A DNA stretch of 64,000 nucleotides, taken from Streptomyces aquilus (GTDB lineage Bacteria; Actinomycetota; Actinomycetes; Streptomycetales; Streptomycetaceae). Location: the NCBI RefSeq assembly GCF_003955715.1, contig NZ_CP034463.1, forward strand, positions 9,300,001 to 9,364,000, given 5' to 3'. This document shows positions 41,925 through 51,972 of the stretch, in pieces (within the stretch, counting starts at the first letter, position 1; each line of letters opens with the position of its first letter). The position numbers and the translations under genes are program-made. Under the pieces are notes generated by a model. The model did no database searches. It worked only from the letters and a program-made list of their open reading frames with translations, and had not been told where the DNA came from.

Positions 41925-43064
41925 ATGGCGGCGTACGTGCCGGTGCCGTGGGTGTCACCGCTGCTGTACGGCGCGGTCCTCCTCGGCGGTCTCTACTACC
42001 TGGCGGCGGATCTGGGCGACGGCCCGGGTCTGCTGTCCTGGCGCACGGCCGGCTTCGTCGCCGCGCTCGCGGCCCTGGCCGCCGTGGAGGCGGCCGGACG
42101 CCGCAGGAGCCTGCCACCGGTGCCGCCGCTGCTCGCGCAGTGCGTGCTGACGGGTGCGGTGGTCGTCCTGGACGCCTCGGAGCTGTCCCGGGCGCTGTTC
42201 GTGCTTCTGCCGTTCACCGCCTACTTCGCGCTCGGCCGCACGGCGGCGCTGGCGCTCGGCGCGCTGTGTCTGGCCGGACCGCTCACCGGTCACCTTCTGA
42301 CGACCCCTGACTGGTACCGCGACACGGAGTACGTCTCCGACCTGCTGATGCTCACCGTCGGCCTGGTGCTGGCGATCTCGATGGCCGCCGTCGCCGTCGG
42401 CGAACAACGGGCCCGGCGCGAGGTGCAGGAGTACGCGGCACGCGTCGCGGAGCTGTCCGCCGCGACCGAACGCAACCGGCTGGCCCGCGACATCCACGAC
42501 AGTCTCGGCCACCATCTCACCGCGATCTCCGTGCAGTTGGAGATCGCCTCGGAGTTCGCCGCGCTGGACCCGCACGCGGCCGGGCGGGCCATGACCGAGG
42601 CCCGGCAGTCGGTGAAGCTGGCGCTGGGCGACGTGCGGCAGTCGGTGCGCGCGCTGCGCGAGGAGGCGGCCCGCCCGGCGCTGACGACCGCGCTCACGGG
42701 ATGGGCGCGGGAGGGCGGCGCGGGGCCGCGCGTCAGCGTGGCGGTCACGGGCGAGGAGGACGGCTACGGCACGGCCGCGCTGACCGCGTTGCACCGGGCC
42801 GCGCAGGAGGGGCTGACCAACGCGCTGCGCCACGCGCGCGCGTCCCAGGTGTCGGTGGATCTGCGGCTCGCCGAGGACGGGGCCCGGCTGACGGTGGCCG
42901 ACGACGGCCGCGGTTTCACGCCGGCCGAGACCACGACCGGCTTCGGCCTGACCGGGATGCGGGAACGGGTGCACCTGGTGGCGGGCAGCGTGGACATCGA
43001 CAGCGCGCCGGGCCGCGGCACACGGCTCACGGTGCTCGTGCCACGGGGCGGGGACGAGCGGTGA
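41925..43064 (+). CDS. Sensor histidine kinase, NarL-type
   Basis: A 379-residue membrane histidine kinase. Residues 1 to about 160 contain five to six hydrophobic helices, so it is likely an in-membrane sensor with little external domain. A HisKA_3 dimerisation region follows with the phospho-acceptor H191 in R-D-I-H-D-S-L-G-H-H, and the HATPase domain has N-box and G-box segments (EGLTNALRHARA, DDGRGF, TGFGLTGMRERV). ATG 41925 has GGGGGG 5 bases upstream. Its stop overlaps the regulator's GTG (GTGA). No signal can be named. Confidence 0.9.
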   Translation: MAAYVPVPWVSPLLYGAVLLGGLYYLAADLGDGPGLLSWRTAGFVAALAALAAVEAAGRRRSLPPVPPLLAQCVLTGAVVVLDASELSRALFVLLPFTAYFALGRTAALALGALCLAGPLTGHLLTTPDWYRDTEYVSDLLMLTVGLVLAISMAAVAVGEQRARREVQEYAARVAELSAATERNRLARDIHDSLGHHLTAISVQLEIASEFAALDPHAAGRAMTEARQSVKLALGDVRQSVRALREEAARPALTTALTGWAREGGAGPRVSVAVTGEEDGYGTAALTALHRAAQEGLTNALRHARASQVSVDLRLAEDGARLTVADDGRGFTPAETTTGFGLTGMRERVHLVAGSVDIDSAPGRGTRLTVLVPRGGDER

Positions 43065-43720
43065 GCCAGGAGCCGGCGACGGTCCGCGTGCTGGTGGTGG
43101 ACGACCAGCAGCTGATCCGCGACGGCATCGCGGCACTGCTCTCGATCCGGCCGGGTATCACGGTCGTGGGGACGGCGGTGAACGGGCGGGAGGCGGTGGC
43201 GAAGGCGGTCGAGCTGCGGCCCGACGTCGTGCTGATGGACGTACGGATGCCCGAGCTGGACGGTGTGGCGGCCGTCGCCGTGCTGCGCGACCGGGCACCG
43301 AAGTGCCGGGTCGTGATGCTGACGACGTTCGACGACGAGGAGTACGTCGTCCGGGCCCTGCGGGCCGGCGCCGGCGGCTATCTGCTCAAGGACCTGCCGG
43401 CCGAGGAACTCGCGCACGCGATCCGCCTCGCGCACGCGGGAATCACCCAGCTCGACGCCTCCGTGGCCGGCCGGCTCGCCGCGGCCCTGCCCGCACCCGC
43501 GCCCGCCGCCGGCCCGTCCGCCGTCGCCACCGGTCTCAGCCCACGGGAGATCGACATCCTGCGGCTGGTGGCACGCGGCCGGACCAACCGGGAGATCGCC
43601 GCCCAGCTGTATCTCAGCGAGGGCACCGTCAAGAACCACATCTCCCGCATCCTCACCCGCCTCGCCCTGCGCGACCGCACCCAGGCCGCACTGCACGCCC
43701 GTGACCTGGGCCTGCTGTGA
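43061..43720 (+). CDS. NarL/FixJ-type response regulator
   Basis: A 219-residue response regulator, partner of the adjacent kinase. The receiver domain (about 8-125) has D14/D15 and the phospho-acceptor D60 in L-M-D-V-R-M-P, with K in GGYLLKDLP. The LuxR helix-turn-helix (about 155-215) includes LSPREIDILRLVARGRTNREIAAQLYLSEGTVKNH. Starts at GTG 43061, overlapping the kinase stop. Targets unknown; the divergent membrane gene or the downstream BrkB gene are candidates. Confidence 0.92.
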   Translation: MSQEPATVRVLVVDDQQLIRDGIAALLSIRPGITVVGTAVNGREAVAKAVELRPDVVLMDVRMPELDGVAAVAVLRDRAPKCRVVMLTTFDDEEYVVRALRAGAGGYLLKDLPAEELAHAIRLAHAGITQLDASVAGRLAAALPAPAPAAGPSAVATGLSPREIDILRLVARGRTNREIAAQLYLSEGTVKNHISRILTRLALRDRTQAALHARDLGLL

Positions 43721-43798
43721 ACCACACCCCCGAGGCACCGCGCGCATACGACCCGGCGGGCGCGGTGTGGCGCCCGGCGTCGTGGTTACCCGGTGGCC

Positions 43799-44824
43799 AT
43801 GAGCGGACGGCGGAAGAGCGGGCGCGAGGACGAGGAGCGGTTCGGGCCGCCCCCCGAGGTGGAGGAGCGGGAACCGGACACACCGGCGAAGCTGCCCGCC
43901 AGGGCGTGGGGCGCGGCGCTGAAGGGCAGCCTGCGCGAGTTCCGCGACGACGAACTCGCCGACCGCGCGGCGGCCTTGACGTACTACGGAGTGCTGTCGC
44001 TGTTCCCGGCCCTGCTGGTGCTCGTCTCCCTGCTGGGTGTGGCGGGCAAGTCGGCCACCGACAGTGTGCTGGACAACCTCAGGCAGCTCACCCCGGGCTC
44101 GGCCCGCGACATCATCACCCGGGCCGTCGAGCAGTTGCAGGACCGGGCCGGCACCGGCTCGGTCATGGCGATCGTCGGCCTCGTGCTGGCGGTGTGGTCG
44201 GCATCCGGCTATGTGGCCGCCTTCATCCGCGCCGCCAACGCCGTCTACGACATGCCGGAGGGGCGCCCGGTGTGGAAGGTCCTGCCGCTGCGGCTCGGGG
44301 TGACCGTCGTCCTGATGGTGCTGGCGGTGGCCAGCGCGCTCATGGTGGTCTTCACCGGTGGCCTGGCCCGCCAGGCCGGGACCGCACTCGGACTGGGGGA
44401 CACGGCACTGACGGTGTGGGCGATCGCCAAATGGCCCGTCCTCGTCCTGCTGGTCACGATCATGATCGCGATCCTGTACTGGGCGACGCCCAACGCCCGT
44501 GTGAAGGGGTTCCGCTGGATCACCCCGGGCAGCGTCCTGGCCCTGCTGATCTGGCTGGTGGCGTCCGCCGGCTTCGCGTTGTACGTCGCCGGCTTCGCCT
44601 CGTACAACAAGACGTACGGCACCATGGCCGGCGTCATCGTGTTCCTGATCTGGCTGTGGATCAGCAACCTGGCCGTCCTGCTGGGCCTGGAGTTCGACGC
44701 GGAGACGGCACGGCAGCGCGCCGTCGCCGGCGGACTCCCACCGGACGCGGAGCCGTACACCGAGCCGCGGGACACCAGGACGTGGGACGAAGAGGACCGC
44801 CGACGGCTGGCGGACGGGCTCTGA
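43799..44824 (+). CDS. YihY/BrkB family membrane protein (second copy)
   Basis: A 341-residue integral membrane protein with an N-terminal hydrophilic region of about 50 residues, six hydrophobic helices, and an acidic C-terminal tail (about 310-341). Signature segments: DDELADRAAALTYYGVLSLFPALLVLVSLLG and SGYVAAFIRAANAVYDMPEGRPVWKVLPLRL. Same family as 25367-26215 but longer, with soluble ends. A GTG at 43793 is also possible; neither start has a clear ribosome site. It lies 78 bases after the response regulator and could share its transcript. Confidence 0.9.
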   Translation: MSGRRKSGREDEERFGPPPEVEEREPDTPAKLPARAWGAALKGSLREFRDDELADRAAALTYYGVLSLFPALLVLVSLLGVAGKSATDSVLDNLRQLTPGSARDIITRAVEQLQDRAGTGSVMAIVGLVLAVWSASGYVAAFIRAANAVYDMPEGRPVWKVLPLRLGVTVVLMVLAVASALMVVFTGGLARQAGTALGLGDTALTVWAIAKWPVLVLLVTIMIAILYWATPNARVKGFRWITPGSVLALLIWLVASAGFALYVAGFASYNKTYGTMAGVIVFLIWLWISNLAVLLGLEFDAETARQRAVAGGLPPDAEPYTEPRDTRTWDEEDRRRLADGL

Positions 44825-44863
44825 AGCGGGCCTGAGTTCACACGACTTGGTGGACGTGTCTCG

Positions 44864-46132
44864 TTACCGCTGCTCCACTGCCACCCGCAGCGGAGCGCGG
44901 AAGGACAGCAGACCCAGCACGGGATTCTCCGACGACCCCGCGGCCTGCCCTATGTGCGGCAGCCGGCGGGCCGCCGCGCGCAGCGCGACGGCGGCCTCGG
45001 TGCGCGCCAGGGACGCCCCCGGGCACCGGTGGCGGCCGACGCCGAAGGCCAGATGGTGGCGGATGTTCTCCCGGTGCGGGCACATCCGTTCCGGGGCCGG
45101 GAAGACCTCGGGGTCGGACCCGGTGCCCATCAGCATCAGCAGCAGGGGGGCGCCCGCCGGCAGTCGTACCCCGGAGAGCTCCGTGGCCCGCGCGGTGATC
45201 CTGCGCCAGCTGGTCACCGGCGGCTCACGTCTGAGGACCTCTTCCACCCAGGCCTCGGCCAGCCCCTCCTCCCCGGCCACGCGGGGCCACATGCCGGGCT
45301 CGGCCAGCGCCCGGCTCAGCACGGTGGCGATGAGCTGCCCGGTCGTGGACTGGCCGGCGATGAACACGAAGAAGCACATGCCGACCGCGGTCTCCACGTC
45401 CAGCAACGTGCCGTCGGGCAGCCGATGGCGGGCCAGGGCGCCGATGAACGAGTCGGCGGGTGCCGAACCGTCGCGCACCGTCTCGGTGAGCCACCGGTGG
45501 AAGTCCGCGACGAGCCCGGCCAACTCCCGTTGCCGTTCGAGTGCGGGCCTGCCCCAGAACAGCTCCAGCGAGGCGTCGCTCCAGCGGATGAGGGTGGCCG
45601 GGGCGATGCCGCGCACGCCGAGGAGGTCCATCAGCACGCGGCAGGGGAGGGTCTGGGCGAACGAGGGGAACAGGTCGCCCTCGCCGGTCGCGTCGAGCGT
45701 GGCGGCCACCGGCTGGAGCAGTTCGTCGGCGATGCGCTCGATCACCGGCACAGCGGTCGCGACGCGATGGGCGTTGAAGAACCGGGTGACCAGGCGGCGC
45801 AGTCCGGGATGGCTGGGGGAGCCGTTGTTGGCCAGCGCGGGAGGAAGCGTGAAGCCGGCCCGGACGAGAATGCGCAGCACGGCGACGGGCAGCGGGGTAA
45901 CGGCGTTCTGGGCGTTGTCCGGCAGGAAAACGTCCGGATGCATCAACACATGGCGCACGTCGGCGTAGCGGCTGACCAGCCACAACCCGGTGCCGGGGTC
46001 GTGGTGCACGGGAGACTCCGACCGCAGGAGGTCCAGCCAGGGATACGGGTCCTGGACGAACGGGGCGCCGAACAGGTCGAGCAGACCGAGGGGGTCACGA
46101 GTGTCGGTTACATCCAGTGCCGGAGGGATCAC
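44864..46132 (-). CDS. Cytochrome P450 with a non-acidic I-helix motif
   Basis: A 422-residue soluble P450. The heme-binding motif FGVGRHRCPGASLA is intact, and the E-x-x-R pair is in EEVLRRE. The I-helix reads F-I-A-G-Q-S-T-T: the acidic residue that normally precedes the conserved Thr is Ser, while the Thr remains. Such changes are seen in P450s with altered proton delivery or unusual reactions. It starts at GTG 46132; TAGCGT lies 6 bases upstream on the minus strand, suggesting a leaderless mRNA. Ferredoxin and reductase are not encoded nearby. Its convergent neighbour is the BrkB gene; substrate unknown. Confidence 0.9.
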   Translation of the reverse strand: MIPPALDVTDTRDPLGLLDLFGAPFVQDPYPWLDLLRSESPVHHDPGTGLWLVSRYADVRHVLMHPDVFLPDNAQNAVTPLPVAVLRILVRAGFTLPPALANNGSPSHPGLRRLVTRFFNAHRVATAVPVIERIADELLQPVAATLDATGEGDLFPSFAQTLPCRVLMDLLGVRGIAPATLIRWSDASLELFWGRPALERQRELAGLVADFHRWLTETVRDGSAPADSFIGALARHRLPDGTLLDVETAVGMCFFVFIAGQSTTGQLIATVLSRALAEPGMWPRVAGEEGLAEAWVEEVLRREPPVTSWRRITARATELSGVRLPAGAPLLLMLMGTGSDPEVFPAPERMCPHRENIRHHLAFGVGRHRCPGASLARTEAAVALRAAARRLPHIGQAAGSSENPVLGLLSFRAPLRVAVEQR

Positions 46133-46289
46133 GGCCGGACGCTAACACGGCAGAGGCGCAGCTCAGGCGGGGTGTGCGCGGCATCACTAGGGAACTGGTC
46201 GACTTGGTGAACTGTCACTACGTCTGGACGCTGGCGGAGGGGCGGCGGCGCTTCCAGGATCTGAGGCCGTGCGGGCGCTGTTCGTCGTG

Positions 46290-46303
46290 GTTGATGCATC
46301 AAC
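46290..46303. promoter_or_regulatory. 14-bp palindrome upstream of the P450
   Basis: GTTGATGCATCAAC is a perfect palindrome 158 bases upstream of the P450 start, in a 242-bp gap with no gene. The gap also has GGTTCA-G-TGAACC (46330-46342) near the end of fahA, possibly a terminator. Confidence 0.45.
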
Positions 46304-46374
46304 GACGCCCGGGAGTTGGTGATCGCCCAGGTTCAGTGAACCGCCTCCGGCCGCCTAAGCCCCCGTCCTGCTCG

Positions 46375-47571
46375 TCATGCCTCCCGAGGCTTGGCGCTGA
46401 CGATCCGGCCGCGGGCCTCGCCGAAGCCGATCCGGGTGCCGTCGGCGCCCGGAGCCGTGGCGGACAGGACGATCTCGTCGCCGTCCTCCAGGAACGTGCG
46501 CTTCTGCCCGTTGACCGTGATCGGCTCCTTGCCGCCCCAGGTCAGTTCGATGAAGGCGCCGCGCTGCTCCTTCTCCGGGCCCGAGACGGTGCCGGACGCG
46601 AACAGGTCACCGGTGCGGGAGGGGGCGCCGTTGACGGTCTGGTGGGCCAGCATCTGGGCGGGGGACCAGTACATGGCGGCGTACGGCGGCCGGGAGACGA
46701 CCTGGCCGTTCCACTCCACGGCGAGGTCCACGTCGAGACCCCACGGCTGTTCCATGCGCAGATACGGCAGTACGGCGGGTTCCTGCACCGGAGTCGGGAC
46801 CCGGGCCGCGTCCAGCGCGAGCAGCGGCACCACCCACGGGGAGATGGTGGAGGCGAACGACTTGCCCAGGTTGGGGCCGAGCGGGACGTACTCCCAGGCT
46901 TGGATGTCGCGCGCGGACCAGTCGTTGAAGAGCACCACCCCGAAGATGTGCCGGTCCGCGTTCTCGGCGCCGATGGACTCGCCCATGGCGTTGCCGGTCC
47001 CGAGGACGAAACCCAGCTCGGCCTCGATGTCGAGGCGCGTCGAGGGACCGAAGACCGGTGCCGGGTCCTGGGGGCCCTTGCGCTGCCCGGAGGGGCGGAT
47101 GACGTCCGTGCCCGAGACGACGACCGAGGCCGCACGGCCGTGGTAACCCACCGGCAGATGCTTCCAGTTCGGCATCAGCGGGTCCGGGTTGTCGGGCCGG
47201 AACAGCCTGCCCAGGTTCGAGGCGTGGTGCTCGGAGGCGTAGAAGTCGACGTAGTCGGCGACCTCGAAGGGCAGATGCAGGGCCACGGCGCCCAGGTCGT
47301 GGACGGCACCGGCGGGGATCGGGCCCTGGAGACGCTCGGTGATCTCGGCACGGACCTCGACCCAGCGGGCGTGGCCCTGCGCCATGAAGGCGTTGAGGCT
47401 CGGCCGGGCGAAGACGTCGTCGCCCAGCAGGACGGCCAGGTCGATGACGTGATCGCCGTAGCGGGTCGCGACGCGTGGCTCCTGGCCGGGCGTGGAGTAG
47501 ACACCGTAGGGCAGGTTGGTCAGGCCGAAGAGGGAGTCGGCCGGAACGGTCGGCTGGGTGGTGCTGGTCAT
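46375..47571 (-). CDS. fahA: Fumarylacetoacetase
   Basis: A 398-residue fumarylacetoacetate hydrolase, last step of tyrosine/homogentisate degradation, giving fumarate and acetoacetate. The N-terminal domain LTNLPYGVYST leads to the catalytic domain with metal and substrate residues in RLDIEAELGFVLG and FNDWSARDIQAWEY, with the fingerprint PSRTGDLFASGTVSGPE. ATG 47571 overlaps the stop of the next upstream gene (ATGA), so the enzyme is coupled to the unknown protein and HmgA. Length is normal. Confidence 0.95.
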   Translation of the reverse strand: MTSTTQPTVPADSLFGLTNLPYGVYSTPGQEPRVATRYGDHVIDLAVLLGDDVFARPSLNAFMAQGHARWVEVRAEITERLQGPIPAGAVHDLGAVALHLPFEVADYVDFYASEHHASNLGRLFRPDNPDPLMPNWKHLPVGYHGRAASVVVSGTDVIRPSGQRKGPQDPAPVFGPSTRLDIEAELGFVLGTGNAMGESIGAENADRHIFGVVLFNDWSARDIQAWEYVPLGPNLGKSFASTISPWVVPLLALDAARVPTPVQEPAVLPYLRMEQPWGLDVDLAVEWNGQVVSRPPYAAMYWSPAQMLAHQTVNGAPSRTGDLFASGTVSGPEKEQRGAFIELTWGGKEPITVNGQKRTFLEDGDEIVLSATAPGADGTRIGFGEARGRIVSAKPREA

Positions 47572-48434
47572 GCGGACACCTCGGTCAGGTCGGCGACGGT
47601 CGGGGCGGGCAGCAGGCCGAGACCGGCCGACTCGATGGCGGGTTCGGCGACGGAGCACGTGCCGAACGAGCGGAACGCTTCACGGACTTGGGGCGACAGT
47701 TCGCGCACCCGCTGGGCGACCCGGTCCCCGTCGCGGTCGGCCAGCAGCGCGACCAGCTCCGCCTCCTCGGCACCCTTGAGGGCCGCGTCGGTGGCCACCA
47801 GCAGGTTGAGGAAGCCGTGCTGTTCGAAGCCGGTCCCCGGATCGGTGTTGCGCAGTGCGTGGTGCAGCCCGGCGGTCGCCTTGAACGCCACCCCGGCCCG
47901 CGTCGCCGCCAGGACGGCCGCCGCGAGTTCGCGCTCGTCCGGGTAGAGCTCGGCGCGGACGCCTCCGGTGCGGAACTTGGCGAGATACGGCGTTCCGGCA
48001 AGCGCGGCGAGCAGCGCCTCACGCCGGTCGTCGCGCGGCACTTCGACGTACACGGTGAGGTCGGAGTCGCCGTCGATCGCCTCGGCCAAGGCGGGTACGA
48101 CCGTGTCGGCGGCGACGCCGTCCGGAACGGCGACCTCAAGACCGACCAGCCGCACGGCCGGAATCCGGCGCGCCGCGGCGAGGGCGTCCAGGAGACCTGA
48201 CAGCCCGACGGTCACCGAGAGGCCGAACGAGCCCTGCGGCAGGTCGGCGGTCGGCTCGGCGAGCCGGTCGATGTCCTTGGCGGCGAGCACGAACGCGCCG
48301 ACCAGCCCCGCGTGGGCGCCTCGACGGTGCGCCACGTGCGCGGGCACGGCCTCCTCGATCGGCAGGCTGCCGGGCGGGAAGACCGCCGCGTCGTCGAACA
48401 GGCCGACGAGCACCGGCGGGATCCGCGGATTCAT
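47568..48434 (-). CDS. Conserved protein between hmgA and fahA; candidate missing isomerase
   Basis: A 288-residue soluble protein with no assigned family. It starts PPVLVGLFDDAAVFPPGSLP, has a TIM-barrel-like pattern of beta strands, and a conserved core K-F-R-T-G-G-V (about residues 149-155) and F-K-A-T-A-G-L-H-H (about 181-189), which resemble active-site loops of lyase/isomerase barrels. It is translationally coupled to both neighbours by 4-base overlaps. Because the window has no glutathione- or mycothiol-type maleylacetoacetate isomerase, I propose, as inference only, that it catalyses or assists this step. Confidence 0.75.
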   Translation of the reverse strand: MNPRIPPVLVGLFDDAAVFPPGSLPIEEAVPAHVAHRRGAHAGLVGAFVLAAKDIDRLAEPTADLPQGSFGLSVTVGLSGLLDALAAARRIPAVRLVGLEVAVPDGVAADTVVPALAEAIDGDSDLTVYVEVPRDDRREALLAALAGTPYLAKFRTGGVRAELYPDERELAAAVLAATRAGVAFKATAGLHHALRNTDPGTGFEQHGFLNLLVATDAALKGAEEAELVALLADRDGDRVAQRVRELSPQVREAFRSFGTCSVAEPAIESAGLGLLPAPTVADLTEVSA

Positions 48435-49612
48435 CGGTTCTGCTCCCAGGAGTAGGCGTACGTCCCGTCGTCGGTCGCGCGCGCGGCCTCACCGAGTTGG
48501 AGAGGACGGAACGTGTCGACCATGACGGCGAGTTCGTCGAAGAACTCCGCTCCGATCGACCTTTCCATGGCCCCCGGCTGGGGGCCGTGCGGATGGCCGC
48601 CCGGGTGCAGGGAGATCGAGCCCGGTCCGATCCCGGAGCCCTTGCGTGCCTCGTAGTCCCCGCCGCAGTAGAACATGACCTCGTCGGAGTCGACATTGGA
48701 GTGGTAGTACGGCACCGGCACGGCCAGCGGGTGGTAGTCCACCTTGCGCGGCACGAAGTTGCAGATCACGAAGTTGTGGCCCGCGAAGACCTGGTGGGCC
48801 GGCGGCGGCTGGTGGACCCGGCCCGTGATCGGCTCGAAGTCACGGATGTTGAGCACGTACGGGTACAGGCAGCCGTCCCAGCCGACGACGTCGAAGGGGT
48901 GGTTCGGCAGTGTGTGGACCGTGCCCACGACCCCGCCAGGGCCGCGGTGCTTGATGTACACCTCGACGTTCTCGCCCTGGGCGAGCCGCGGCCCGACCGG
49001 GAGGCGGAAGTCCCGCTCGCAGTACGGCGCGTGCTCCAGGAGCTGGCCGTGCTGGGACAGATAGCGCCGCGGGGGGCCGATGTGCGAGGTGGCCTCGATC
49101 GCGTAGACGCGCACGGTCCCGTCCGGGACGATCCGGTACGTGGTCGCCCGCGGGACGATCACATAGTCGCCGTCGCCGACCTCCAGGTCGCCGAAGACCG
49201 TCTCGACGCGCGCGCGGCCGTCCTCGACGCACAGACACTCGTCGCCGATCGCGCTGCGGTAGTACGGGCTGACCGTGTCGGCCACGACGTACGCCAGCCG
49301 TACGTCCTCGTTGGCCAGCAGCAGCCTGCGGCCGGTCACCGCGTCGACGCCGGACCCGCCGTCCGCGAAGAGCTTGTGCGTGGAGAGATGGCGGGGGACG
49401 AGGGGGTGGTTGGGGACCAGGCTCTGGTCGCCGAGCTCCCACACCCGGTACTCCCGCACCGCCGACGGGATGTGCCGGTGGTAGAGCAGCGAGGAGTCCG
49501 AGGAGAAGCCCTCCTCGCCCATCAGCTCCTCGTAGTAGAGGTTCCCGTCCGGGTCCCGGTGCTGGGTGTGGCGTTTCGGCGGAACCGCCCCCGCCTGGTG
49601 GTAGTACGGCAC
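48431..49612 (-). CDS. hmgA: Homogentisate 1,2-dioxygenase
   Basis: A 393-residue Fe(II) dioxygenase that opens homogentisate to maleylacetoacetate. The cupin-type domain has conserved YHSNVDSDEVMFYCGG and HPGGHPHGPQPGAMERSIG, which supply the iron-binding His and Glu residues. Starts at GTG 49612 with AAGGAG 4 bases upstream; an ATG at 49639 has none. The leader region holds a perfect 17-bp palindrome. First gene of the hmgA-unknown-fahA operon; coupled by ATGA. Divergent IclR regulator. Confidence 0.93.
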   Translation of the reverse strand: MPYYHQAGAVPPKRHTQHRDPDGNLYYEELMGEEGFSSDSSLLYHRHIPSAVREYRVWELGDQSLVPNHPLVPRHLSTHKLFADGGSGVDAVTGRRLLLANEDVRLAYVVADTVSPYYRSAIGDECLCVEDGRARVETVFGDLEVGDGDYVIVPRATTYRIVPDGTVRVYAIEATSHIGPPRRYLSQHGQLLEHAPYCERDFRLPVGPRLAQGENVEVYIKHRGPGGVVGTVHTLPNHPFDVVGWDGCLYPYVLNIRDFEPITGRVHQPPPAHQVFAGHNFVICNFVPRKVDYHPLAVPVPYYHSNVDSDEVMFYCGGDYEARKGSGIGPGSISLHPGGHPHGPQPGAMERSIGAEFFDELAVMVDTFRPLQLGEAARATDDGTYAYSWEQNR

Positions 49613-49621
49613 GAATCTCCT

Positions 49622-49638
49622 TGTGCGCTCAGCGCACA
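49622..49638. promoter_or_regulatory. Palindrome operator upstream of hmgA
   Basis: TGTGCGCT-C-AGCGCACA, perfect, lies 10 bases before the hmgA GTG and in the leader. A second, imperfect half-like copy TGTGCGATGGTAGCGACA follows at 49643-49660. A candidate site for the divergent IclR regulator. Confidence 0.6.
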
Positions 49639-49786
49639 TTTTTGTGCGATGGTAGCGACACGTCGACGGTAGGTTCGGGGTGACAGGTCAGTCAAGGTCC
49701 GGCCTCCGAACCTGGACGCCGTCCATGCGTTTGACCTGGCTTGGCGTGGCCCCCGAAGGGGCTGTGTCGTTCTCTCGGAGGTGTTG

Positions 49787-50458
49787 ATGGCCACCCTGCA
49801 AGGGCTGGACCGTGGGCTTCGGGCGCTGGACCTGATCTCTGTGACGGCCGAGGGCCTGACGGTGGCGGACCTGGCGGCGCGGCTGGAGATCGACCGGGCC
49901 GTGGCGTACCGGATCGTGCAGACGCTGGAAGAGCACCTGCTGGTCTCGCGGCAGGGCAAGCGGGTGCGGCTCGGGGCCGGCGCCGCCACGCTGGCGGGGC
50001 GGTTCCAGCAGCAGCTCGTGCTGGTGGCCCAACCGGTGCTCCAGGAACTCGCCGACGCCACCGGTGCCTCCGCCTTCCTGACGCTGGCGCACGGCGCGCG
50101 CGAGTGCGTCCCGGTGGCGGGCGCGCAGCCGACGGTTCAGCACGGCCCCGTCCAGGTGGGCTACCGCATCGGTGTGCGGCATCCGTTGGAGCGCGGGGCG
50201 AACGGCGTCGCCATCCTCGCGGCGCAGCCGCCGCTGCCGGACGAGCCCGAGGAGATCGTGCGGGCCCGGGAGCTGGGCTACAGCCTCACCTCGGGACAGC
50301 TCCAGCAGGGTGCCACCGGGATCGCCGCGGGGTTCGAGATGCCGGGCGCGGCGGGCGCCTCGGTCGGAGTGGTGGCCATGCACGAGTTCGACGTCGAGTC
50401 GGTGGCCGCAGAGGTGAAGACGGCGGCCGCGCGGCTGTCGTCGCTCGGCACGGCCTGA
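49787..50458 (+). CDS. IclR family regulator of homogentisate genes
   Basis: A 223-residue IclR-type regulator. N-terminal winged HTH (LTVADLAARLEIDRAVAYRIVQTLEE, about residues 24-49) and C-terminal effector-binding domain with RIGVRHPLERGANGVAIL. ATG 49787 has GGAGG 5 bases upstream; GTG and TTG just before are less likely. Divergent from hmgA and 178 bases before hppD, it should control both with homogentisate or 4-hydroxyphenylpyruvate as the probable ligand. Slightly short at the C-terminus compared with usual family length. Confidence 0.85.
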   Translation: MATLQGLDRGLRALDLISVTAEGLTVADLAARLEIDRAVAYRIVQTLEEHLLVSRQGKRVRLGAGAATLAGRFQQQLVLVAQPVLQELADATGASAFLTLAHGARECVPVAGAQPTVQHGPVQVGYRIGVRHPLERGANGVAILAAQPPLPDEPEEIVRARELGYSLTSGQLQQGATGIAAGFEMPGAAGASVGVVAMHEFDVESVAAEVKTAAARLSSLGTA

Positions 50459-50479
50459 CGGTGTTCGACGACACGACCA

Positions 50480-50531
50480 TTGCCTCTCGACTGGTCATAT
50501 TGCCCATAGGAAGCCGCGCTGAACGAGGCAA
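50480..50531. promoter_or_regulatory. Long-spaced inverted repeat upstream of hppD
   Basis: TTGCCTC (50480-50486) and GAGGCAA (50525-50531), 38 bases apart, in AT-richer DNA upstream of hppD. Possible regulator half-sites; specificity is not established. Confidence 0.35.
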
Positions 50532-50633
50532 ACTGAGCAGCTTGAACAGCCTGAGAGGCGACTCTTGTGCAGGCGAGGGGTCCCGGTGTGTTCTACCGCC
50601 ACGCGTTGGTGACACGCACACCGAAAGGGATGA

Positions 50634-51842
<1,209 letters not shown>

Positions 51843-51860
51843 AAGTGACGAGCCGCCTGA

Positions 51861-51877
51861 TTTGCCGAACCGGCAAA
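51861..51877 (+). terminator. Hairpin terminator after hppD
   Basis: TTTGCCG (51861-51867), AAC loop, CGGCAAA (51871-51877), 18 bases after the stop codon. Confidence 0.65.
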
Positions 51878-51972
51878 CAGGGTGGTCGTCGGGGCGGGGG
51901 GTTGCGCAGGATCGGCGGTACGGAGGTTCGGGAGCCGGGAGTTCGACAGCCCGGGAGTTCGGGAGGAGCCGT

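Noticed and set aside
43721..43798. Leaderless promoter for the second BrkB gene
   Set aside because: No -10-like hexamer at the required distance from either start codon.
46133..46374. Possible transposase or gene remnant
   Set aside because: Translations show no recognisable motif; only palindromes stand out.
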